Shown here in pieces: positions 13,441 through 23,924 of a stretch of 64,000 nt of DNA. The position numbers were made by a program, and so were the translations under genes. Every line of letters begins with the position of its first letter. Within the stretch, counting starts at the first letter, position 1. Source of the stretch: Amia ocellicauda (lineage: Eukaryota > Chordata > Actinopteri > Amiiformes > Amiidae); contig NC_089855.1 in the NCBI RefSeq assembly GCF_036373705.1, positions 10,001,219 to 10,065,218 on the forward strand, in the 5' to 3' direction. The notes under the pieces were generated by a model. The model made no database searches. It saw only the letters and a program-made list of their open reading frames with translations, and was not told the DNA's origin.

Positions 13441-16400
13441 TATTTTTTTTACTGTACAAAGGTTTCCTACATCAGCCTTCTTCATGCGGTTTTCCTGTGT
13501 CTTATCCTCATGATCGTTTGAAAGGCCCGGTCGGCTGGGGGTTGGTGCTGTCACCCTTAGCCAACATTGCGGCTACTGTAGAGCACTAGAATGTGAACAG
13601 AGGTTTGGTGAGGGCTTGTGTAACGGGGATTGTCATGTATGTGAGCCTGTTTCAGTGACATCACCCCCTTGGGATGTTGAGGGGGTATTGCAGGCTTGTG
13701 TTTCTTGTCTGGGCTGTGTGGCTATAACAGAATTGGGAATGTGGGTTTTTAATCTCAAAGGCTACAGCTGTGTGATCTGTAGCCCTGTGAGCTCAGATAC
13801 TGAGTAGACCTGTGCAACACACAACCCTTAGACATCCGCTGAGCTGGTCTTCTGTTCTGCAACTTAAGTGCATCTATTTTCACCATTTTGCATATTTCAA
13901 AATCCTCATTGTCCACATAACTGATGGTGTAAGTCAATTTCCTAGAGGCAACTTCTTCAAGAAATTGCTCTTCCATTTTCCCTTCCATAAGCTTTTCATC
14001 CAAAGTTCTTAAGTGCATTAAGTATTTTATTATTTTAATTGGCAATATTTAAAAGATCCACTATGCAGGAGTCTCCATTTCAAAGAATATTATACTGCAA
14101 AATAACGTGGGTGAATTTGAGTGATTTCATTAACTTAAAAAAAAAAAAATAAACAAAAACATCACGCATGACTTATCCCTCTCCAGATTGTATAGTGTTG
14201 TGAGAAGATTAAACTAATGTTTATAAATACATATTAAAATAGCAGCCTGCCAGTATTACTGTATTACACTGCAGTGCATGGCTTTAAATTTGGATTTACA
14301 CTGCATTGTGGAGCAGAAAATAAAAAAATATCAAGTTATAATCGCCCAAGTGCTTCACAGGATGCGTGGGCTGAAGGTGATAACCAATACAGTTACTTAA
14401 AGTAAAGCATTTGCTTAATTTGTCGGTCTGTTATTTTTATTTCAAGCAAGCTTATTTCTAATCTTACATGTACAGCCTTAACAGAGACAAAATATATTTG
14501 GACAGTTGCAAAACCCCAAGGACAGCCCAGTGAATTCAATCCTGTCGTTCTCCCCTGTGTTCTGCTCACCTCACCTTGTAAAGCTTGCCGTTGTTCTTTT
14601 TTAACCATATTAGTTTACATTTACCATTCGTGCTTAAGCATGCACTGCACAGATAAGGACCAGATGGGAAGTCTATAGAGATGCACGCTCTAAAATACTT
14701 AAAAAGTACAATCTTCATTTAACTGCACTCTGTTGCATGCAATTCCCCCCACACACGAGCCCATGCAGCAGCGAGAGGAGGCTCTGACTTATCTCAGCCC
14801 CTCATGTAATTCTGCGTTAATGAAACTCTTTCATCCTCCGAGCAGCAGCAACAGCAGCTACAGCAGCAGCAAGTTTAAACTGACAGCACTCTGCATGATT
14901 AATTTATTGCCTGTCTTTGCATGGTGCTCTCTTCACTAGAAATAGCTCGCTACATGGTATTTCCAAAATAACATCCAATACTGCGGCTGAAAGGCCGAGC
15001 CGCATTGTGAAGAGGGATGCTCGGCACTGATAGGCGAAGACTCGGGCTGCTTCCCCAACACATCAAATAACAACCCCCCACCTTAGGCCTGCTTTCTCAG
15101 TGTAACAGAGCGAACAGCCCTAGCCTCTGTGTCTGGGTTGACTGCAGTATTCTTGTTCCTTTCTGGACTTTACGTCCAAGAAACAATTGGCTTTAAACAC
15201 TTTTTAAAGAAGGATGATTAATGTAGTCACATGAGGATTGGCATGACCCACTTCAACAAGGAGGAAGTTGAGTCAGAGTGAACATGTTTAAAAAAACAAA
15301 AAATCGGAAACGGCTGAAACGTGCAGCGAATAGTGTTGTATAAATATCCCTGTACAGCACAATTGGCAGTTACACAGGAGTGTTACCCCACTGCAGTGAG
15401 AAGTTCATCACACCCCCCCCCACACACACAAATGTATTGTGAGAGGAGACTGATGCGGTCTCTTCTAGTTTCACTTCTGCTAATGAAATTATCCTGACTA
15501 GAGCACGGCTGTTTATATAAAGCAACTGTAATAAATGGATGTATAGCCAAAGAATGCGATTTCTTGTTTCATTAGATTTTTTTTTACCCATATATGGTAA
15601 TTCTAGCGTGCCCCGTTTATATAAAAAGACTTGACTGCTTACTTTGTCAATCTAATCATTCTTCCTCAGCTGGTGAATTAGTGTAACATCGAACAGAGAA
15701 AATTGACACCACTGGTAGTGCATATTTATTTTGTCAGCATTTAATTGTGCTATAGTATACAAACGACTGCCTCCACTCTGGTAACCAAAGAGAGGTTCAG
15801 CATTACAGTGTTTTACTCTGACACAGACAAAAACAAAGTGGATACGAAACATCCTGTTCCACTGTGCCTTACATATTACATTGGTGAGCCAAGTGTTCAA
15901 AAAGCGCTGTGTCTGGATCCCATGAGGAATACTGGAGCTCTGGGGAATCTCCCAGTACAGGAAGATGAATCCACTTCAGGGCCTGTTCACATGATCACAT
16001 CACAGTCACTGCAAGATCCATACGACTGCTGTGGCTCAGCCATACGAAAGTCAGCCTGGGTCTGTGAGTTTAATGTTTTTATCTGTGGAAACTACAGGCC
16101 ATTCTGCATTCCCACCCTGTCACTGTGAATTATCATAAACAGTGTTGACAAAATGTTACAGCATGTTTTTGCACTGGACACAAGTTCCCCTAAATGTATG
16201 AATATCATACCTGAACATGTTTCTAGTAAAAAAAAAAAAAAAAAAAGCTTTTAATCTACAACTACAACTATAACAACAAAAACACGAGAGGCGCAGTCTT
16301 GTGCCATCCGGCCTCATTGGATCTCAGGCAATCCTGCCCTCTACTTGAGCACGTCCTGAGCGGGTTGAGTGTGGATTAGAGCAGATTAAACACGGATCGC

Positions 16401-16609
16401 CGTGCCCGGGCAGCCGGCCGCCGCAGTGCTGACTGAACTCCCCTGGCCGATGGTGCAGGCGGTGGTCTGTTTTGTGTGAGTGTGAGTGTGAACATATATT
16501 ATCCAGTCATATCAAAATATAATGAAGATATAGATACAGGTACATAACTCTATATTACACACACTTATTGAAGATCTAGTACATTCATATAAGTATGTAT
16601 GTGTATATA
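13441..16609. other. Intergenic, SLC9A7 to Tc1 remnant
   Basis: There is no recognisable gene. It holds a CAG-rich tract (14841-14872), poly-A runs near 14137 and 16230, and a C-run with CA repeats near 15410-15430. The frame at 15745-16128 has no family resemblance that I recognise. Confidence 0.5.
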
Positions 16610-17498
16610 CACACCGATCAGCCATAACATTATGACCACCTGCCTAATATTGTGTAGGTCCACCTTTTGCCGCCAAAACAGCCCTGACCCGTCGAGGCAT
16701 GGACTCCACTAGACCTCTGAAGGTGTGCTGTGGTATCTGGCACCAAGACGTTAGCAGCAGATCCTTTAAGTCCTGTAAGTTGCGAGGTGGGGCCTCCATG
16801 GATCGGACTTGTTTGTCCAGCACATCCCACAGATGCTCGATTGGATTGAGATCTGGGGAATTTGGTCAACACCTTGAACTCGTGATTCATCAGACCAGGC
16901 CACCTTCTTCCATTGCTCCGTAGTCCAGTTCTGATGCTCATGTGCCCATTGTAGGCGCTTTCGGCAGTGGACAGGGGTCAGCATGGGCACCCTGACTGGT
17001 CTGCGGCTACGCAGCACCATACACAACAAACTGCGCTGCACTGTGTGTTCTGACACCTTTCTATCAGAACCAGCATTCACTTTTTCAGCAGTTTGAGCTA
17101 CAGTAGCTCGTCTGTTGGATCGGACCACACGGGCCAGCCTTCGCTCCCCACGTGCATCAATGAGCCTTGGCCGCCCATGTCCCTGTCGCCGGTTCACCGC
17201 TTTTCCTTCCTTGGACCACTTTTGATAGGTACTGACCACTGCAGACCGGGAACACCCCACAAGAGCTGCAGTTTTGGAGATGCTCTGACCCAGTCGTCTA
17301 GCCATCACAATGTGGCCCTTGTCAAAGTCGCTCAGATCCTTACGCTTGCCCATTTTTCCTGCTTCTAACACATCAACTTTGAGGACAAAATGTTCACTTG
17401 CTGCCTAATACATCCCACCCACTGAAAGGTGCCATGATAACGAGATTATCAGTGTTATTCACTTCACCTGTCAGTGGTCATAATGTTATGGCTGATCG

Positions 17499-17503
<5 letters not shown>
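16610..17503 (-). mobile_element. Internally deleted Tc1/mariner element
   Basis: Both ends carry the same inverted repeat: CACCGATCAGCCATAACATT near 16612 and its complement ending near 17502. TA flanks each end. The inverted repeat is about 29 bp. The element is about 0.9 kb, shorter than the ~1.2-1.3 kb of a full Tc1-like element, because the middle of its transposase gene is missing. The right end runs into a GT/TA microsatellite. Confidence 0.9.
16644..17353 (-). pseudogene. Tc1-like transposase remnant
   Basis: Starting at 17353 ([13 protein letters not shown]), the minus strand reads an N-terminal paired-like helix-turn-helix DNA-binding region with an [18 protein letters not shown] linker. 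It continues to the first catalytic Asp in WSDESR near 16895. The sequence then jumps to the C-terminal end of a Tc1 transposase, read in another frame and ending in AAKGGPTQY with a stop at 16644-16646. The block holding the second Asp and the Glu of the DDE triad is deleted, and the deletion is out of frame. No active enzyme can be made. Confidence 0.88.

Positions 17504-17554
<51 letters not shown>
17501..17554. repeat. (GT)n(AT)n microsatellite
   Basis: About 4 GT units followed by about 22 AT units, directly abutting the right end of the Tc1 remnant. It probably expanded from the TA target site. Confidence 0.95.
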
Positions 17555-17562
<8 letters not shown>

Positions 17563-20500
17563 AGACCATACCTTAATTAGTGTATATGCATGTATATATA
17601 CACACATGTACAAATATGAATTAATGCTTGGACATTCTGGCTTGTGATTGGTTCGGAGGAGCTCATTGCTACACTGCCCTGACTTCCACACAACATTAGG
17701 AAATGATACAACGGACTGAATGGTGAGGAACCGCGTTTTTTCTAACGTTAGAAAGAAAACCATTTGTGTTGAATAACAAAAGCTCACTTCTTCTGTAGTT
17801 GCTCCATATCCTAATGCTTAAAATGTAATGGTCACAATGTATGGACTTCATTCAAATGTTAAATATGTCCTGCTGCAGATGTAGTGCCCCTCAGGTAGAC
17901 TATTGTTCCCTCCATTGTCTTCCCGGGTGTCAATCATTTCCCACTATAACCCTCCTCTTCAGTCCATATTTACTATATATATATATATATATATTCTCCT
18001 TGTCCACTGGGGAAGGCTGTACAACGCTCAGAAGTGAGAACCCTGTTTTCTTGTTCAGCTGTGTATTGCTCCTCAATCCTTCAGTGTCAGTTTTGGTGCA
18101 CTGTAGCGGACGTGCTCTCCTGTTGCTCTCCAATCAGGCTTCTGAAACAAAAATGAACAGCAACTCACGGGTGGGATCGATATACAGTGTGTATCTGCTG
18201 ATTTATCGGAGGTCTTCCCGGCAAGGGGAAGAAACTCACTGTATTACATTACATGAAAACCTGTCACTTGGGAACCTGGCGTTTCTCTTTTAACACGCAT
18301 GAACACACAAACACAAAATACAATTGTAGAAGTTCAATGAACACTGTGTCCCAAACCACTCCCTTGCTCCCTAACCAGTGTGCCATCTTAATTTAAGGCA
18401 CATCCCAATACCTTAGAGAATGAGTGAAGGGAGCTCTACGTGCCCTCCAATGCACCCTTCGACCAAGTATACACATGAGTACACTTTGGCAGTGCTGAAG
18501 TCCCAGAATTCCTTGTGTTAAGGGCTGAGACAAGTTAGAAAATAGGCACTCGTACAAGCTGTAAATATTTCAGAGCCCAGGCTAGATAAAAAAAGATTCT
18601 GACTTCAACTGTATGTATACATGGAATGCTGGATTTTGCATAATATCATGCCACAGGCTATTTCCCTGTGTGAAGGCCAAATAAAGCACAATCGCTACAC
18701 CATTATCCCAAGTCTCAAAGGCATTTCTTGTTTAGGCTAGTGACAGGCTGATCTCTATGCTCTTCGATGAACAAACACATTGTTCCACAGTTCAGGAGTG
18801 GATTTTGGATTCATGAGTCACTATGAGCTCCAGCTTCTGTGTAAGCAAATTACGGTGTTCGCAAGAAACAATTGTTCCTTTTTTCCTTCAAAAGAGAATG
18901 GTCCTGTGCCCTCTGCAACTCACACACACATTCTGTGCGTTATTTTGTAGGGATTCAATATACATCATACTTTACATTTTTTTTACATTTGATCCCCAGG
19001 TCAATGCCAACACCATGTGTAAAATATTCAAAACATAAATATAATAAACAGACTCTCTTATATTTGAAATCAAATTTTCATACATCCAAACATTTAACCA
19101 TAATGAACTGGTCTCATTTGCGTGGTGTATGTTTTGATGTATACCTTGTGGTCACATGAAAAGCTTAAAGGGAATTCACTCTGAAAACAAGGGCCTGGCA
19201 CAAAGTCACATTTACCTGGTATTACTAATTTCCCCTGGTGATTATCCTAATTAATCCAGATGGAGGAAGCTACAGAGGTTACAGTTTACAGTGACATGAA
19301 TATGTATGGATGCTAAAGCTTGTTTGCTGTCAGAGTGAGAGTGTTTATTTGTTAGTGACACAGGAAGCTTAAGTGGTGGTAAACGGTTTGATGTCCTTGT
19401 CTGTCACCTTCTCTTATGCTGGCCTTTGGACTGCCAATAAACAAACTGCCACACACGATGGCAGAACACCTCCCAGGTACATCTGAGAGCATTTGCAATT
19501 TCACAGTTTCACAGCAGATAGGAAGAACGAACAAATGAAAGGGAGGAAAAGGAAATACATTTTGCTACACTAATATCGTTGCTACTTCACGGATGAGTAA
19601 TAATTAGCTAATTGCCCCTCTGTGGAATGAAAGGTTCATCTCAAGACTAGACATATGGTAGTTTCCAGGCAACCTAGCATTCTCCTATTTAATCAGAATA
19701 ATAAATACATCAAGCAGTTCAAGTTTGAGTCAACAAGTTGAGAGAAACATGTCCTCTATGGAAATTTCTGCTATTTACACATTTAATAATTTAAATTAAT
19801 GACATCAACCATTACATTTTTTATTAATTGAAATCACCAATTAAATGTTTGTTATCAGAAATCAGTTTATCATTTTTTAGATCACAAAATCAATTGTTGA
19901 TATCACTAATTTATTTAGAATGAAAATGGCTTGCCATACTCTGGCTACATAATGCTACAGAGTAGTTTGATTGCAGCTAATATGACTCTCTCCAGAAAAA
20001 GTTCACTTTCACTGCTTCTGTCACTGGACACAATCAGGTTGTGAGTCAATGTTACATAAACTTACAGATCACCATACAGTGAATGGTCTGTGTGACAAAA
20101 TAAAATACTGCTACAGTAGCATTCATATAAACAATTGTATTTGTTATATCAAATGTAACAATTACCTGTCAGAATGTACTCTAAGAAAGACCCTTACTGA
20201 ATTTAAATTGGCACCACTGCTAGAGAGGAGACAACAGGCTGCTAAACCAGGTTTCAAGAGAATTCTATAGAAGCAAGTCTCATCTATTTCTAGAACAGGT
20301 TAAGGTTATGTTTGACCTTCAAGCTACATTCAAACGAAGGAGAAACCCATTTTTATAATTGAACAGTTGCAGAATAACCCATAGAAGGACAGTTTGATAT
20401 CTGTCGTGCTGGCATGACTATGGTTGATATATGCAGTTAAATTGATTAATCCACATTCCTCTATGGGTGTCTTATTATTATTTTCAATGCCTCAGACACA

Positions 20501-22670
20501 CATCAGAATGTTAGAATTCGATTCAGATTGTATCCCCTTTGAACAAACTAGGACACTGCACTGCATAATGTGATGCAGGTTTTGGGTGATTTTCTTTGTT
20601 TTACCGACACATATTAAATAATGATGTCTTCCATTTCTTTACAAAAAAATCCCTGCAAAATAAAATAATCATAACAGCAAATAAGAAAAATAATTTGTAT
20701 AAAGTTAATAGAGAATAATTACTCATAAGACTTGATTTGTTAGACCGCATTGAAACATATAGGCCTTGCTGAGCAGATGCTAGATCAATGTGCAGTTATT
20801 GTCCCGTCTTTCTAATGGCAGTACCTAACAGCTAATAATAGGGTATGTATGGTCAGCTTCAAATCTCCAGGGAGCTTTAGCACAAAGTGTAACACTGCAA
20901 GATGGTACATGAAGTCGAATCATTACGGGATCTCCTGCAACTGGACTCGGGACAGGGACAAATTATTACCACTGCTGTTGTACAGCTGCAGCATATAGTG
21001 AATAAGGATTTCAGGGTTTCAGAGAGAAGGCTCTCTCCTGTGGGCTGAACTATACCCAATCAACTTTCATCCATTGATTTCAGAAGATCTCGGTTAAAAC
21101 CAGTAATTTCACATAGTCTGAAATGATACTATATTCATCTGTGTTTTATCATCCAAATCATCTCGGTAGTTCATGAAAAGCCACGTTTAATTCTTGAAAC
21201 TGCATTGTGGCCTAAACGTGGCTTTCAAATAGTCGTGTTAAGCGCATTGCTTGTACACAGTAAAAACTATAAAGAGTTTAATCAATACACAATCGAGTGT
21301 ATATGTTTTTTTTCTCGTTTATAAATTGCTTGAAGTGTTTCAAATCGAATTACATCTGTAACCTGCAGTCCATTAAAACCAGTACATAAAAGAAATGTAT
21401 AATTTAATAAGTTTACATTAACACAACATACACAGTATATGCGTTTGTTTGCCTGGAGCATCCTCTCTCATTTACACAAATTATATGTTGATGAAAAAAA
21501 CAGACAAAAACAAAAAACGGATACATCAGTTCCCACCAAATACAACAGTTGATGATTTGACCTGTTTTCGTTGATTTGTTGTTTTGTCTTCTTCAGGTGG
21601 AAAGAGTTGTGGTGAAGAGGCTCATGTTGTGTGTGAACCGTAGCTCTGTTTAAACGTCACCACAACGTTTGCAGGCGGATTGGATGGACACAAGGCCTTG
21701 CAGCATCACCTCTTGAGCATTTTCTCTCTTCAGATCGGATTTTAGGTGGTTTGCTCTGCCCTAGGCCGCCACAGAGCAATGTTCCAGTCTATACAGTTGA
21801 TGTAAAACACTGACATCTGCTCGTGTTTTGGAGCTTGTAATTTTGATCCTTTTTTTCCTCTGTCCAGATTAAAATGTGTGGATCATGTTGGAAATGTGTG
21901 GTTTTAATCACTGCCGTCTGCTTGCTGTGGGGTTTCGAAACATGCTTGTTTACAAAGCTGACATTTTGAAACACAAAACCAGGAACAAAAATACTTCAAA
22001 CTTAAAAAGTCCAAAGTTTATAGTTTGACAAAGTATGTTTGTTCCTGATACTTTGCAAATAGTATACGCCCATATAGAGTTCTTTATTGAGACTGGTCCA
22101 GAAGTGGGGCCGTGTCACTTTATTATAAAGTATAGCATGATAATTAATACAGACATTTCACTTCAATTAAAACGCATACGCACCACCGCCACCTCATTAT
22201 TGACGCACTTGCCTCTGAATATCATTAACCTCATTATTGTTCAAATACCCATAGGCTGCTGTGATTTGTAGTGTAGGAGGCCTGTGCAATGAGTTACTTT
22301 TACCTTGTGCCCTACTAATTAGAGGCAAAAGAATAATGAGTGCATTCTTTAAAAAAATACACAGTGCAGTATAACAATTAGGTTACACTGTGCAGCGTAT
22401 TAACCTATTTCTTTCGGTGTTTCTAGATGAATTGCGGTCTCTTTATCATGTCTTGAGGCCTGTAATAAAACTAAAGTAGGCTATACAGTATTTGTGGCTT
22501 TCTTTGTCTAGCTATATCGGGTGTTATATATGACACACACACACACACGTATATGTACTTAAATATTACAAAAATACAATTGGTCGCATTAGGAAGTCTT
22601 TTACAGTGTGTTCAAAAACAGTTCTTAAAAAATGTTTGAATGTTACCTCCATGCACGCTTTTGAGAAGGT
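17555..22670. other. Intergenic and CHST7 3' flank
   Basis: No gene was recognised. There is a short (AT)n at 17974-17995, and 18340-18550 has wording typical of dispersed fish repeats but no clear ends. At 21177-21225 is a perfect 13-bp inverted repeat with a 23-base loop. (AC)n lies at about 22534-22548. On the minus strand AATAAA hexamers at 22119-22124 and 22083-22088 could end the CHST7 transcript, giving a 3' UTR of about 550-590 bases. Confidence 0.5.
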
Positions 22671-23924
22671 CTACGTTTTATCCACATTGGTCTTCTGGTA
22701 GCCCAGCCGGCGCATGACCTCGCTGCAGTACGTTTCCACCTGGCTGATCTGCTCCACACTCAGCCTCTCCCTCCAAGCGTGGATGGCCTCCTTGGCATTC
22801 CTGGAAGATATCAAAAACGGCTTGTCTGAGGAGTAGCCCTCGCCGTGGGTCATGTTCAACACAAACTTGTCCATGGCTGCAAAGGAGCCGAGGTTGGAGA
22901 AGCGGAACATCCTCTGGAGCTCCTGGACGGGACGCATGACGAGGTCTTCGTAGCGCAGCTGGATGTAATTCCTCTTCACCCACTGGGGCGCGTTTCTGAT
23001 GATCAGCATGTCACCGAGCCAGTTGTCGCAGATGAGCTCCATGGCGCTGGACACATAGTTCTCCGCCCGGTTGGACCTGCTGGGCACCAGGAGGCGCTTG
23101 AATTTGTCCGTCTGTTTCTTGCTCCTCAGCACTTGGATGCTCTCCTTGACCAGCGCCTGTTTGGACTTCAACCTGGAGTTGTGCACCGCTCGGGGGTCCC
23201 TGAACAGTTGGATGATTTGCAGGTTCAGCCCGGGGTCTCGGATCAAGGGGACCAGGATGCCCAGGTCTAGGACCCGAACGTCTTTGATGACAACCACCGG
23301 GTACTTCTTGCACTCCCTCTCCAAATCCCTGATGTCCCTGGCAGGGCACTTCTCACAGACGTCTCCCCTGATGAGCCCGATCTGGTCCCTCTTATAGGCT
23401 GGGCATAACGGTTCAGAGCAGATAACCTTGTTGGTCTTCCAGCCGAAGATGAACGAGGTGCTGATGTTTTTAGTGCCGGCGTACAGTTTCAGCACGGAGA
23501 AGTCGCAGCGGAACAGGGAGTTCATCATGTCCCGCACGGCTCCCTGCAGGCTGCCCGCATCTCCCGGGTACAGAGCCTGCCACATAGTCCACATGGGCTC
23601 GTACAGGTAAAACACATCAGGGTGCTGGTTGAATAACTCCCCCAGAAACGACGAGCCAGTCCTCCACGTTGCGTGCAAATAAATGTGCGTTTTGGTGCGG
23701 TTCCTAGTGCCCATCTCCTCCACGACTTCAGTCTCATTGCTCGCCTTGTCCACAGTGCTCCACAATTCCATAGAGCTCTCCAGATCAGGGCACCTCTGCT
23801 GCTGAGGTCCATATTTGACCTGACCCGTTTTGGTCTTGTAATCCAGCATGTAGGGAATGAACAGGAGCAGCACGGAGTAGCCTATGATTAAAATCAAGTA
23901 TCTCTTCTGCATCCGTCTCTTCAT
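22671..23924 (-). CDS. CHST7: Carbohydrate sulfotransferase 7 (CHST7), complete
   Basis: A single-exon frame of 417 codons. CHST7 is a Golgi type II membrane enzyme that moves sulfate from PAPS to the 6-O position of GlcNAc/GalNAc, including chondroitin. A short basic cytosolic tail (MKRRMQKRY) is followed by a signal anchor at about residues 9-27 and a luminal stem. The 5'-phosphosulfate loop is TWRTGSSF (86-93) and the 3'-phosphate site is LFRDPRAVHNSRLKS (240-254). The LGELFNQHPDVFYLYEPMW block is typical of the Gal/GlcNAc/GalNAc 6-O-sulfotransferases, and KYPVVVIKDVR-LDLG with a short stem fits CHST7. N-linked sites include NET, NRT and NMT. The frame stays open upstream to an ATG at 24023 (33 extra residues). 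I chose 23924 because the basic tail then abuts the membrane segment, as in human CHST7. SLC9A7 as convergent neighbour matches human Xp11.3. Confidence 0.93.
   Translation of the reverse strand: MKRRMQKRYLILIIGYSVLLLFIPYMLDYKTKTGQVKYGPQQQRCPDLESSMELWSTVDKASNETEVVEEMGTRNRTKTHIYLHATWRTGSSFLGELFNQHPDVFYLYEPMWTMWQALYPGDAGSLQGAVRDMMNSLFRCDFSVLKLYAGTKNISTSFIFGWKTNKVICSEPLCPAYKRDQIGLIRGDVCEKCPARDIRDLERECKKYPVVVIKDVRVLDLGILVPLIRDPGLNLQIIQLFRDPRAVHNSRLKSKQALVKESIQVLRSKKQTDKFKRLLVPSRSNRAENYVSSAMELICDNWLGDMLIIRNAPQWVKRNYIQLRYEDLVMRPVQELQRMFRFSNLGSFAAMDKFVLNMTHGEGYSSDKPFLISSRNAKEAIHAWRERLSVEQISQVETYCSEVMRRLGYQKTNVDKT

Noticed and set aside
14841..14872. CAG-rich tract as a polyglutamine exon
   Set aside because: The tract is interrupted (CAA, CTA) and the surrounding frame is short with no splice context. 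It is read as a simple repeat.
15745..16128. 127-codon open frame in intergenic DNA
   Set aside because: No recognisable protein, no conserved motifs and no neighbouring exons in phase.
18340..18550. Sequence with wording typical of fish DNA-transposon relics (CCCAAACCACTCCCTTGCTC)
   Set aside because: I could not find a matching inverted end or target duplication, so boundaries and class cannot be supported.
22845..23349. Long open frames opposite and out of frame with CHST7
   Set aside because: They are shadows of a GC-rich single-exon coding sequence. The CHST7 frame carries all sulfotransferase motifs.
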